Both the position numbers and the translations under genes were made by a program. From positions 55,493,601 to 55,557,600 of the forward strand of contig NC_072894.1 in assembly GCF_027943255.1 (NCBI RefSeq): 64,000 nucleotides of DNA, read 5' to 3'. The notes under the pieces were generated by a model. It was not told the origin of the DNA. It saw only the letters and a program-made list of their open reading frames with translations, and made no database searches. This DNA comes from Anastrepha obliqua (lineage: Eukaryota > Arthropoda > Insecta > Diptera > Tephritidae). Shown here in pieces: positions 1 through 11,009 of this stretch. Each line of letters starts with the position of its first letter. The first letter of the stretch is position 1.

Positions 1-1299
1 TAAACCGCAAGTATATGTACATACAAACACATATGCAAGAGTGTATATGCAGTGTATATTCACTTGAAGATTTTTAAAATAATTTTTTTCTTTTTTTTCT
101 ATTATTTTCCCTTGTAACTTGCTACTTGTATTCACACTTTTACAAATTTGAAAATTTTCTTTTGATAACTTCCTTTTGAATATTTCGCTAATGTGGTATG
201 CCTGTTGAAATGTATTGCTTTTAGTTTATAAAGTTCACTTATATATAAATATTTTTATTTTTGTACTTTTACGTGTTTGTATTGATGTGAGTTTTAATAT
301 AGTATTTCAGTTTAGAGTTGTAGGTATGTATGAGTTTTTTTAGTTTATATGTATGTGCGTGTATATGTAGTAGTATGTGATATGTTTATATATTGAACCA
401 GTTTTAACTTTAAAATGAATTTCAAGAAGACCGGAAACGTTCGTTCACAATGAAGCCCCTTATCAAACTGACTCTGAAGCAACAGTGCTTTTGTCTGAAA
501 CACCTTTTCGGCTGTCGATTGCCGGACAATACACGCCGCATCACCTCCTCGGCCACCGTATGAGCCAGCCTCATACAGGAACAAAAAAAACAACACAGAC
601 AATGAGGCATTCGTGCAACAGTCGGTTTTCGGCCTGCAAAAGCAATGTAGGGGAAAATTTCCTTCGCAAAGACACACATGTAAATATATATGTGCCACAG
701 AGACGATTTGTACTAAAAACTCCTGGCTCCATTAAGAGTATGAGGGTGGATGAGTTATGGCATTTTAGCGGCGTTGACTTTGAGTACGAAAATCAGCTGA
801 GAAGCAACAAGTTTGTTGATGGTCTAAGCCATGGCACAGACACACATACATGCTCATGTTAATATATGACTGCATAGGTATATAATATGTATATACATTT
901 AGTATACTTTAGAGATGGCCAAAAACTCATGTACACATCTTTATCTATTGATTTATGTTTTGTGGAATTATTTTCATCTCGAAAGGTATTCCTGGCAATT
1001 CGTAGACATTTGTGCATTTGAACATATTTAACGCAAATCTAATGTACATATAGAGTGTATTTATCAACAAAATGCATACGCATTAGGAGATTTTAGCAGT
1101 ACCTATAAAAAAGTTATTTGATCATATGAGTTTGCAGGCAAAAATATAAAAAATAAGATGTTTTCGGTATTTTCTAGACTAAAAGCTCAAAGGGTAAGTG
1201 AAAGAAATATACCAGCCAAGTTGATGAATTTATAATCCCTTCAATTCATCTAAAAAGTATATAACTTCACCACACAAAAAATCAATTGGAATCAATTTA
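1..1299. other. No supported gene
   Basis: This is AT-rich DNA with tacata/tatgta microsatellite-like runs. The stretch 420-860 is less AT-rich and holds a 125-codon ORF on the plus strand (485-862). I recognise no domain in it, its codon use is not clearly coding, and no flanking splice structure is evident. I do not call it a gene. Confidence 0.5.
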
Positions 1300-1304
1300 T
1301 ATGT

Positions 1305-1556
1305 TCGCTGGTAGATTAAGTTCAGTTATAGCGGTTGTCCACCACAGCACTCACTCAGGCTCACAGTCCATTATAATGCCACATGGAAAACGTTTTCTGG
1401 TCTCTCCTCAAGCCAATTTGAACAGAGCGCTGAGATCAATTCATGCAGGAATTGTCTACCTAAAGTGGTTTAGTTATCGCCTGCCTAGAGCGGGACAGTG
1501 GCACAGAATGTTCAGAATCATCCCTTCCTCTCCTTGATTTTGGCAGCTTCTGCAGT
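1305..1556 (-). mobile_element. LINE 3' tail fragment
   Basis: This segment aligns by eye with 24590-24690: both carry the block agcggttgtc, then a caggctcat-like stretch, a gatgcc-like block and a catgg/catagg block. In fly genomes such sequence sits at the 3' end of R1-group LINEs, ending in short ttagg-type repeats. No reading frame survives. The orientation is inferred from the tail position. Confidence 0.4.
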
Positions 1557-1559
1557 CTG

Positions 1560-2465
1560 CAGTATAGTCGCGGTGCTAACGGTACGACTATAAGTAATAC
1601 ATAACTATGCTTCGGGGGAAATAGCAACTGTTTTCCAAACAGAAGTTTTTGCCAACCTGAAAGTAGCCGTATGGATAATCGAGAGGAGATGGAGCGGGAA
1701 ACAGATTGAAGTTTTCAGTGACAGTCAGGCTGCACTGAAGGCCTTGGCAAACGCGAAGCAAACCTCAAAGATTGTTCAAGAATGTAAGAAGAAGCTTAAT
1801 TCTGTCACAAGACAAAACAGACTTGTACTTATATGAGTTCCAGAACATTCCGGTGTTCAAGGAAACGAAATTGCCGATGTATTGACCAACCGTGGATCTG
1901 CGGTTCCCCCACAAGGGCCAGAGCAAAAAATCGGAACAGTTCCACAAGAATCATGAATTGGATCAGCGACTATGTAGACAATCTACATAAAGAGCGATGG
2001 TCCGGTCTAAAACGCTGCAGAGCTGCAAGCGTTTTGTAACAAGTCCGAACAGAAAACTTGCAAACTTTTTACTAAAAATTGGGAGGAAAGACATTCGGTT
2101 GATGGTCGGTATCATTACAAGACACAACCCATGGGGTCAGCATATGACCACCATTGGAATCATTGAGGACCCAATGTGAATGTCGTGTTATATCGTGAGT
2201 AATATTCGTTCTCTAAAACTGGAGGATATTTACAGATTCGCCAAAGAATCTGGAAAATTCTCACAGGACTAACTATCTCTATCTCTGTCTCTATTCTCTC
2301 CTATCTCTTTCTCTGATACTTTTCTCCTTCCCTTCTTCCCTTCTTGACTATCTACCCTCTTTTCAAAGCTTTAAATACAATGAGCTTTTTAGCCTGAGTG
2401 TTTTAGGAGCCACCAAATCTCCTGGTGCTCCTTGACTCGACCTTTTCAAATTTCAATTTCAATAT
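1560..2465 (+). mobile_element. Loa/R1-group LINE, 3' fragment (RNase H)
   Basis: This is the same family as the longer copy at 11010-14408. It starts inside the RNase H domain, with the DSQAALKAL-type block near 1710-1750 and the GNEIAD-type block near 1861-1880. It then runs through the Cys-rich tail region and a pyrimidine-rich 3' UTR (2270-2350), and ends in tttcaa repeats at about 2445-2465. Several in-frame stops make it a pseudogene. It keeps about 190 bp around 1995-2180 that the 11-14 kb copy has lost. Confidence 0.8.
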
Positions 2466-2754
2466 ATAACTTGACCCCAAAGAAGTAACTTTTAATTTGT
2501 TGAAAGCCGAGAATATCCATTTAGGAAGTTCGAAAAGCCTTGGTACAGCATCATTCTACATGGAACCCTCGGTTGTCTACTTTTCTGACACCACAACATC
2601 CAACATATTTAAACACCGTACCATTGCGAAAGTAAATAAAGTTGTTTGAGAAGCTCATGCAAGTGAGGCTCAAAACCCTTCAGCTGATACATCGGAGTTT
2701 TCAGCATGACTCTGCTTGAATTCCAAAATTGCCTCAAATGTTATTTTTTTAATT
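2466..2754. other. No recognised feature
   Basis: This short spacer lies between two LINE fragments. It is AT-rich, with no convincing ORF or repeat structure. Confidence 0.5.
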
Positions 2755-3955
2755 ATGTGGCGTTACAACCGCTTTTGTTTACGCGCTTGTTGCTGCCAGT
2801 TGGAAATCTCGAATGAAGGACAGGTTCTGCAGCACTTGGTCCTTTCATCAGAGATGTAGTCTTCCTCTTCCACGCCTTCCTTTTTGCGGTACCGTGTCGT
2901 AAATTCACCTTTCTGCAGTGTCTTCATTTATACCGGTGACAAGGCCAAACCAGCGTTGCCGCTGTATTTTTGCACACTTAACTATGTCCATGTCCCTATA
3001 TAAAGCTGAGCTGTTCCACCAAATACGGTACTCCGCACTAACGCGAAGGGGCCAAAGATCTTACGTCGAATTTTTTTCTCGAAGGCTCCCAAACCTTTTT
3101 AATCTGCTTTTGACATCGTCCATGCTTCTGCGCTATATATTAGGACCGGAATGATGAGCGTTTTACCGAATGTCGGTTGGGTCTTTCGAGAGAGAGCTGT
3201 ATTTCTCAACTGCCTACTAAGCCCAAATTAACACCTTTTGGCAAGAGTTATTCTACATTTGATCTCCAAGCTGACGTAATTTCTGTTGTTAATGCTGATC
3301 CCAAGGTAGACAAAAGCCTTCACAACTTCAAATTGTTGGTTGTCAACACTGATATATTGTCCAAGACGTGAAGAGTCCTTGTGTGTTGACAGCAGGTAAA
3401 GCCCACATTCCTCGCCTCCCCTTTTAAACTGGAGGATGCCGAGTGTACAGCTCGGTTGGTTTCGCCGATAATGTCGATGTCGTCGGTACTCTTCGGCACT
3501 AGTAGCATGATACTCTTATGAAAAATATGTAGCACCAATGCGGTTCACCTCGGCAGTGTGAAAGTGAAGTCACAAGAGTGAGAATCGCCTTGTTTGAAAC
3601 CTCACTTGGTATCGAATGGCTTGGAGAGGTTACTTCCACTTCTGACGGCGCTTGTGGTAGCGCGCAACGTCATCTCACACAGCCGTATTAGCTTTGCGAC
3701 AATACCAAACTCAGACATATGTAGCTGCATAGAGGTGATTTTTATCCGAGCTGTGAAAGGCGGCTTTGAAATGGACAAAGAGATGGTGCGTTTCGAGTTG
3801 TTTTTCAAGGGTTTTCTCCAGTATTTGGCGTATTGTGAAGATCTGGTCTATGGTGGACTTACCAGGTCTGAAGCTGCACTGATAAGGCCCAATCAGTTTA
3901 TTGACGATGGGCTTCAGATTGCAGGATCACATTGCCTCAAATAGATCTCGGAAAA
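2755..3955 (-). mobile_element. RTE/R4-like LINE, reverse transcriptase remnant
   Basis: Reading the minus strand from 3955 downward gives recognisable RT blocks in shifting frames. They are an FRPGKSTIDQIF-type block near 3865-3830, an LFVHFKAAFHS-type block (motif A, Asp replaced) near 3795, and a DDIDIIG block (motif C, with Phe-Ala replaced by Ser-Thr) near 3475. A VYLGISINN-like block and a C-terminal AEAWTM / FERKI / FGP region follow, down to about 2900. Multiple frameshifts and stops show it is dead. The exact clade is uncertain. Confidence 0.7.
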
Positions 3956-4508
3956 ACTATGGTATAATTCAAGGGAAATATTCAAGGTTCATAGAAATAT
4001 GGCGAAAACGTGATTTCTCGCAGTCCAGATCCTCTCAAATGGTGATAGCAGAAAATATGTACTCGTATATAAGTATTCATCTATCTTCCATAACTCGGAA
4101 AAAATGCTGGTGCTTAACCTCGTCAGTTCCTTGTGATAGGCTTTTTGCAAGTGAGAGAATAGAAATGATGAAAAAGATAAACATTTAAATTTTTAAATGC
4201 AAATCAATCAAGTGCAAAGTACTTTTACAACTTTTATTTTGGCTTAATATAAATGAGTTAGGTCCAGTTAAATGGTTGCCCGAACAGAGGGGTCACTTGG
4301 AAGAAAAAATCAAAAATTCGTCCTTTTTGATATCATACTGGGGAAGACAAATGGGTGAAGAGAGGATGACGACCGCACACTAGCAGCATTACATTTGTGT
4401 TAATGCCGTTTGAAGCAGATGATGACATGCATAAGGTAGATAATATCAGCCGCCGCAGCGGATTGGGTTGGTGGGTTCTAATTTTTTAGATTTAATAAAA
4501 AAATAGCA
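3956..4508. other. Intergenic; weak SINE-head match
   Basis: No gene is visible. The short block at 4448-4483 resembles the 5' head of the tRNA-derived SINE found at 27506 and 51449 (gccgcagcggattgggttgg), but nothing after it matches, so it may be a broken copy. Confidence 0.35.
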
Positions 4509-5202
4509 GTCTAACGGTTAGAGAGAATGAGACGAAAGCAGCATTAGGAGCGGGATAATTATAGGTTCATTATAATATTGCTATAAAGTTCATATTTTAT
4601 TTTCTTCATTTTATTATTATTCATCCTCAATGTGTTCAATTTCAACAAATGATACGAGTGGATTATGATAGCTAAAATATTATACAAATGCCTTGGTTTC
4701 GATGTTGTCAACATATCTTTGAAATACCGCGTCAATTGTTGTTTTTGATCGTGTTGTCGATTCAGTGCGATTGTTACACATTTTTAAATTGAATGTTGTA
4801 TTGAGAAAGTCAATTAAAGGAACCGCTGTGTTCAATGCAAAATTTACGTTAAAATCGCCACTTAAAATCATTGGAACTTTATCGTATTCTTTTCTAAGTA
4901 TCCACGATACTTCTGGTGCATACTTTATTAAATTTTCGTGAATGAATTCCGTGATGCTATTTATTGATTGATTCGGTGAAATATAAATTGCCACAATTAA
5001 AACTGTTTTTCCATTGCTCAATCTGGTTTTTAGTTTTATTTTCTTTTTGTTTTTTTTCTGTCTTTTTTTTCTGTAAATATTTAAAAATGAAAATATTTAC
5101 GAATATAAAAATACGGACGCAATACATTACATGCGGTTGCTATTATGAGCGTCGTAACGTGTATATTACACAGACGTACTAACATACACACAAACATTCG
5201 TA
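4509..5202 (-). mobile_element. Helentron-like 3' end with AP-endonuclease-type ORF
   Basis: The minus-strand frame from about 5021 to 4618 encodes a C-terminal endonuclease/exonuclease/phosphatase-like segment. It contains LSGDFNVNFA (GDFN-type catalytic block), TTIDAVF, and a YFSYH block where SDH would be usual. Similar domains end the Rep/helicase proteins of insect Helentrons. About 110 bp past the stop there is a short perfect hairpin (CTAAC-G-GTTAG at 4511-4521), as expected for a Helentron 3' end. The copy at 35783-36400 is closely related. This copy has a TCA-to-TAA stop at about 4678-4680, so it is broken. The Rep and helicase parts are absent. Confidence 0.6.
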
Positions 5203-5450
5203 GGACGCTTGGTCTAAGCAAGTATTAGGTAGTGTAGTATGGGTATACATAATGCCTTCTCGCTCACCGTGGCTCCGTAATACGCAGGCGCGCACACATA
5301 CGTACTAGCATACATACAAACATACATACGTATGACTCTTGAACTAAACACCAAAACAAGTAATAGGCAGTGTAGTATACATACTACAATACTCACTATA
5401 CTAGCGTGGCTCAGCAGTACGCAGCTACACACATATACGTATATCAACAT
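5203..5450. repeat. Imperfect tandem duplication, about 130-bp unit
   Basis: Two diverged copies lie head to tail (about 5203-5333 and 5334-5450). Shared blocks include agtattaggtagtgtagtat versus agtaataggcagtgtagtat, and gtggctc...tacgcag...acacacata. It lies directly beside the Helentron-like end and may belong to that element. Confidence 0.55.
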
Positions 5451-5690
5451 ATAACGCTTCGTAGCCAAGAGTGTCGCTTTTTCGTTTCATCGAGTCTCAA
5501 ATCACTCCCAGCGATTCTAAAGAAGTTTTCACTCAAATTTTCTAATTTCGAAGAGCTCTCTACTTTTTTACTAATGCTATGAGATGCTCGAATATAGAAT
5601 ATCATCTTACTATTTAGCATAATTGCAACAAGTGCCGACCGAGCTTGAAAATTTAGTACAAATCGTGTTTTGTCCACATATTTCGATCTG
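5437..5690 (-). repeat. Dispersed segment shared with the 37-kb duplication
   Basis: The block around acgcttcgtagccaagagtgtcgc recurs at about 36995-37085 and 37238-37328. Both loci also carry the Helentron-like end on the same side, so the two segments probably belong to one element. On the minus strand it reads as a short frame ending in a SENFFRIAGSDLR-like peptide that is partly kept in the other copies. I do not recognise its function. Confidence 0.5.
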
Positions 5691-5999
5691 CTATAAAATC
5701 ACTATAAATGCAATAAATGAAGTGAATAAAAGTAAAATTAATAGAGATGAACATTAGTATTTAATTAAAAATATAAAGTAATAGCAATAAGTCAGGGTAA
5801 CTTCTTATTAGAGTAGTTGTTTACAGTCCGGATACAATTTTCTATGTTCCTGGATACAGCGATGAATTCATAATCATATTCAATTCATAAACATAATGAC
5901 GACAGGTGAAAAGCAGCAATTCTCTTCTTAAAGCTTGCTCCAAAATAGCACATGCTCCATTCAGTCAGTAGACCATTGTACTACACCCGGATAGAAATC
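5691..5999. other. No recognised feature
   Basis: This is AT-rich spacer with no convincing coding frame or repeat. Confidence 0.5.
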
Positions 6000-6715
6000 A
6001 GTAGAAAGAATAGAGATAGGAAAGATAGAAGATGGATGGTAAAAACGGATAAATTAGTTTGAGGTCACTCTTCCACAAATCTCTTGGATTCATTGTCTAA
6101 GTCTGATTCTGGCAAATGCAGGACAGCTACAGAGAAAATGCTCTGCAGTGTCGTCATTCTCAAGACAGGATAGGCATATCGGGTTGTCTACGACCCCAAT
6201 GGTAGCCATATGCTGACCACAGACGTTGTGCCCTGTGATTACACCCACCAGTACTGTCAGGTCCTTCCTGCTGAGTTTTCGGAGGAAGGTCGCTGTTTTC
6301 CTGTTTGGTTTTTTCACAAAGCACTTGGCTACTCTGCACGAGTTCAACTCAGACCAACGATCTCTGTGAGTAGACCTCATGAAGTCGTAAATCCATAATT
6401 GAATCCTAGTGGCATACTTGCAGAGCCTTCATTTGCCAATTTATCAGCTAACTGTAATACCACAATATCTAGGCACCCAAATAAGACTAACTTTGTTGTG
6501 TTTTGCAACACTATTCAGTTTTGTCTTACATTCACCGACTAACTTCGAAGAGCAGCGTGGGTTAGTAAGCGCTTTCAGTGCAGCTTGACTGTCCCTACAA
6601 ATTCCAATACTGTTGCCCCGCCACTTTTTCTCAATTAGCCAGTACGCTACATTTAAGATGGCATAGACTTCCGTAAGGAATACCTTGGCCATCTGTCCTG
6701 TGGCATAGGAGTACT
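6000..6715 (-). mobile_element. Loa/R1-group LINE, 3' fragment
   Basis: The minus strand encodes the RNase H domain (DSQAALKALTN at about 6590, IWVPRYCGI at about 6480). Further down it encodes the zinc-knuckle-like tail (CLSCLENDDTAEHFLCSCPAF at about 6180-6110). The block rkdltvlvGVITGHN at about 6280-6230 aligns with 2090-2130 of the plus-strand copy. Stops and shifts break the frame. It is a relative of the 11-kb LINE, more diverged than the 1.6-kb copy. Confidence 0.75.
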
Positions 6716-6724
6716 TAGCGGGGG

Positions 6725-7723
6725 AGTACTTTCAGGTCGGTAATATCACTTTTCAGGAATAAATTTATATTTTGAATTTTTTGAATACATTGCGGGAACT
6801 TTTTGATCAAGGTGGTACATCCAACCTGGGTAATAGTTCTCCATCCAAATGGCCTATGACTACTTCGGGTACCTTATTTTGGAAGTCAGATTTTATTGCT
6901 TCTGCCCTTGATTTTCTAGTTTGAGTATTAATTCGCTGAAACGACGATTTGTTAATAGGGAAATCATCGCTATTTAGACCAAGCGCTTCTACTAACGCAT
7001 TAAAAATTTAAACGGAGTCTCTAGTGCTTAACTGTTATCGATGTAAAGCTGCAACTAGGTTAGGGGTTATGAGATTATTTCTACCTCTTTTTCACTTTGC
7101 TAATGGCAGGGAATGTCCGACAAGCTGAGTTCAGAATTCAAGAATTAGGTTCTTCGTCTGAGTCTTCTACACTTTCTAAGTTATTTGTGGTGGAAGTAGA
7201 TGCAACAGCCAACGATTCTCTTTATCTTACAATTCTTTTCTCTTCTTCCAGCCGTCGCCATCTAGATCTTTCTTTTTCCTCACCAATTTTTTGTCTACAC
7301 CACCTAAGCATCCCAGACGACCTGACTCTCTCTGTTTCATTCAAAATAATTTATCTTGCCCTATTTTCATTATTTCAATTATATTTATTAATTCAATATA
7401 AAATTATCAAGATCAATTTTGCAATTGTTCCCACGGCTCTTGAACATACGACTCTCTCCAAACATGATATAAATCAAGAAGCTTCTTCACGCAGTTAGGA
7501 AATGCCCTTGTTGGAATTCTTGCTTTTCACCAATAAATAATGCACTGTTTAATCACAAGATTTGCGCTTTCACTAACAGTCACTTTAACCTGACGAACAT
7601 TGTAGAATAGGACTGAGAGAACTTGTCGAGTAGATGGGAATTTCGCACCATTTATTTGATAGCTGGGCAATCCGGTAAGGAAAATATTTTGTTTGTCACT
7701 CCATAATTGCGTCGACATGTTTA
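6725..7723 (-). pseudogene. Decayed gene of a repeated arthropod DNA-transposon-like protein
   Basis: Minus-strand peptides appear in order. First is an N-terminal block from about 7718 (PSTRQVLSVLFYNVR...VKVTVSESA). Next come ARIPTRAFPNCVKKL near 7510, an RLGCLGGVDKKLVRKKKDLD-like block near 7310, and an acidic SVEDSDEEPNS stretch near 7170. Last is ALGLNSDDFPINKSS running into a VVIGHLDGELLPRLD block near 6830. I recognise this series as a gene family found in many copies in arthropod genomes, in which the last block looks like the start of an RNase H-fold catalytic domain. That link is recall-based and no search was run. Stops and frameshifts are frequent and the C-terminal part is missing. 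It abuts the long-TIR element at 7750. Confidence 0.5.
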
Positions 7724-7749
7724 CGCACTAAACAATTAAGAACTAATAA

Positions 7750-9749
7750 CACTGTGGTACAAAAACAAAAGTTGCAAAAAAACTTTGGATCGGACATGGT
7801 GAGGGTTGTAGCTTATGAAAAACTGAAAATAATGGTATAGTTGAAATTTCCAATACACCCCCAAAATCTCATTTTATGGCCATAAAACCGTTTTTCAGTA
7901 GGTTGATATGAACAATCACTCCTAACTTCGCCAATTTTCATCCGATTTCGAATTTGCTTTTTTAGTTCGAAAGAACAAAAACAAGCCTTTTTGACAGTGT
8001 GTTAACATTTTTTCTGAAATGACAACTGACGAGACTGTAGACGGAAGTATTTGGAATTTTTTTATTTTTTCTCTATTTTTTCGACTTTGACATAATTTTT
8101 ACGATATTATCCGATATTGAGGATTTTTTTTAGTACACTACTGTTATAGTAAATTTAATTTTGCGTCGAATGAGCTATATTTGACTGTAATTGAATTAAA
8201 ATTAATAGAGTTGTGTGGGTTTTAAGATTTTTTCTTTTTTTACTACGAGATTTGGTATGCGTTTCGAAGCATGAAAATAATAACAAGTGTCATTATAAAC
8301 GCATAATATTTATTGGAGTATTGTGTAGTGCAGCACTGTACGGTATGGTACGGTGCAGTACACAACGGCACTGGTTCCAAACTTAAAAATGCATTGGAAA
8401 CGGCCCTTTGGAGTTTAGTATGGTACGGTACATTTGTCATTTCTTCATCAGTTTTGAATACTTCTCTGTAAGAAATTCGATCATCATCATTCATCTGAAG
8501 TCGTCATCAACTAAATTCCATTGTTTAAATCGAGAAGCGAGCGTTTCAGATTGTCTTCCCGATAGAAGTATGTAAATCACGAGAAAGATCCTGAAAATCT
8601 GAATTTGATACAATGTCTCGTTCTGAAAACTTAGAACCAGACGGAAAGTACTCTTCTTCATCAGGTTTATTGTTATCAGTTTGATCATCATCAGCAATGA
8701 GTTGAACTTCCTTCAGTTCATGACCTGCAGTTGAGTCAATCATATCGTCCAAGACTACGGGGTTCTTAACAGTTGCAACATCAGCATACTTTATGTGCTT
8801 TCGAGTTTTATAATGATGACCGTTTACGTCCGTTTTACAAAAATAACAATCATCTGGTTTATGATAAGGCTGATGATGCCATATCATCGGAGAATATTGA
8901 GAAATTTTACTTTTCTGGCAACGTTTTGATTTATATCTTTTGAATTTCAATGAAACAAACAATAAAACTTTGACGTTTTAATAAGGTTAAATTATAATAA
9001 CAAACTTCTTTTGTTAATCAATGTACAGTGTGAACTTTGGCACACTTGGGAGCTTTTCCATATTTCTATTGAAAAAAATGTGCTATAATATGTCAGATAT
9101 TTTCGTAAGTTCTAACCAGTTCTGTTGTATGCAGTACAGTGTACTCTTATGTATTCATATATACTCCAATAAATATTACGTATCTATAATAACGCATCAA
9201 AACACGTCCTTATTCCCATTTAGCGTAAGCTATACCAACATTCCAAATTAGTAAAAAAAAAAAACAAAAAATCTTAAAACTCGCATACCTCTACTAATTT
9301 TAATTCAATTACAGTCAAATATAGCTCATTTGACGCAAAATTAAATTTACTATAACAGTAGTGCACTAAAAAAAATCCTCAATATCGGATAATATCGTAA
9401 AAATTATGTCAAAGTCGAAAAAATAGAGAAAAAATAAAAAAATTCCAAATACTTCCGTCTACAGTCTCGTCAGTTGTCATTTCAGAAAAAATGTTAACAC
9501 ACTGTCAAAAAGGCTTGTTTTTGTTCTTTCGAACTAAAAAAGCAAATTCGAAATCGGATGGAAATTGGCGAAGTTAGGAGTGATTGTTCATATCAACCTA
9601 CTGAAAAACGGTTTTATGGCCATAAAATGAGATTTTGGGGGTGTATTGGAAATTTCAACTATACCATTATTTTCAGTTTTTCATAAGCTACAACCCTCAC
9701 CATGTCCGATCCAAAGTTTTTTTGCAACTTTTTTTTTTGTACCACAGTG
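7750..9749 (-). mobile_element. Long-TIR DNA element, copy 1
   Basis: This 2.0-kb element begins and ends with cactgtggtac in inverted orientation. The left arm (7750 to about 8255) and right arm (about 9243-9749) are almost exact reverse complements over roughly 500 bp. The matching run includes ccaatacacccccaaaatc and its complement, and gtagacggaagtatttgg and its complement. A TAA flanks both ends, which could be a 3-bp target-site duplication, but the boundary is ambiguous. The interior encodes part of a repeated arthropod protein (8449-8962, minus). The same arms bound the copy at 14736-16383. Confidence 0.85.
8449..8962 (-). pseudogene. N-terminal part of the long-TIR element protein
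   Basis: The frame from 8962 encodes a Lys-rich start, then PMIWHHQ...DDCYFCKTDVNGHHYKTRKHIKY-type sequence with a Cys-x2-Cys pair, then an acidic linker (DDDQTDNNKPDEEE) and a LSRDLHTSIGK block. After a frameshift near 8570 it continues as SETLASRFKQWNLV. I recognise this order as the N-terminal third of an arthropod protein of about 550-600 residues found in many genomic copies; its biochemical role is not known to me. The rest of the protein is missing here, while the C-terminal part of the same family is in the copy at 15323-15790. It is non-functional: frameshifted and truncated. Confidence 0.55.
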
Positions 9750-9925
9750 TAATCTCAAAAATCACGTATCAAATGTGTCACAGCGCAGTACTTGTGCAAA
9801 TTTGTAGGGACAAGTTTAAATCGCAAGTCGGCAGGGGTTATCGATTATAAATCGAGCTACAATACAGTGTTATTACGACACTTTTAAAAGTGAAAAACAT
9901 ATTGAACTTGATGAAAATACAACTT

Positions 9926-11009
9926 TTTGATGAAAATACAACTTTATTCTGAAAAAATGGTTACAAGTGAATCATTGAAGGTATGGCCCATCGCTGGTTA
10001 CTACTCTTCCCCATCTTTCTGGTAGATCTCGTATGCCGTCACGGATCAAGCCATTTTTTGATGCCTTCATATGAATGGAACTGCTGGTCAGCTAGACCAT
10101 GTGCCATCCATCGGAACAGGTGATAATTGGACGGCGCAATATCTGGAGAATATGGCGGGTGCGGTAGGATTTCCCATTTCAGTGTTTCCAGGTAGGTTTT
10201 AACGGGTTTGGCAACTTGAGGCCGAGCGTTGTCCTGCTATAGAATCGCTTTTTCATGCCCCTCCACGTATTGCTGCCGCTTCTTGCGCAGTGCTCGGCTC
10301 AATCGCATTAATAGAAGTCGATACGAAATCCCAGTGATGGCTTCGCTTGGTTTTAACAGTTCATAATAAATAACATCAACTTCGTCCCACCAAATACATA
10401 GCATAAACTTCGCAGCGTGAATATTCGGCCGAGGCGACGGCGTAGAAGCATGTCCGGGCAGTCTCCATAACTTTCTTTTCTTTGAATTGCTGCAATTAAT
10501 CCATTTTTCATCACCCGTCACGATGCGATGAAGAAAATCTTTCCTTTTTCGACGCTCGAGCAGTTGTTCACAGGCGAAAAAACGACGTTGAACCCTTGAA
10601 TCCCTTGGCTTTAACTCATAAAGAGCCCAAGTCCCCTGCTTCTGAATCATTCCCAAAGCATGCAATCGCTTGGAAATGGATTGGCGGCATCTTAATACTG
10701 AAGCAAGCTTTTCTTGCATTTGACATGGATCCTCATTGAGCAATGCCTCCAATTCAGCGTCTTCGAAGGTTTTTGGGCTTCCTTCACGCGGACGGTCGTC
10801 AACATTAAAATCACCGTCTTTGAAGCGGCGGAACCATTCTTGGCACGTTGTTTTACTTAAAGCAGCATCTCCATAAACTTTTTGTAGCTCTCGATGGGCT
10901 TCAACCGCCGTTTTTTCGAATGAAAGAGGAAAATCAACACTTCCCGCAAATGACAATTATTCGGCACAAAATCAGACATTTTCACAAAACCAAAAGTATA
11001 TGATACCCA
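9926..11009 (-). mobile_element. mariner element, 3' portion with transposase pseudogene
   Basis: Transposase reading runs from ATG at 10979 to a stop at 9972 on the minus strand. The N-terminal HTH (CQEWFRRFKDGDF at about 10840) is followed by VTGDEKWI (first catalytic Asp, about 10520), IWWDE...YYELLKP, QDNARPQ (second Asp, about 10225) and PYSPDIAPSNYHLF (about 10160). The family has D34D; the third Asp is Asn here, so the active site is dead. There is also a frameshift near 10915 and a CAG-to-TAG-type stop near 10236. The element's 5' end continues at 14409-14560, because a LINE has inserted at 11009/11010. The outer 3' inverted repeat is not visible; a 20-bp duplication (gatgaaaatacaacttt) sits near 9912-9945. 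Confidence 0.85.

Noticed and set aside
485..862. 125-codon plus-strand ORF in a less AT-rich patch
   Set aside because: No recognisable domain, no splice context, and overlapping ORFs of similar length on the other strand.
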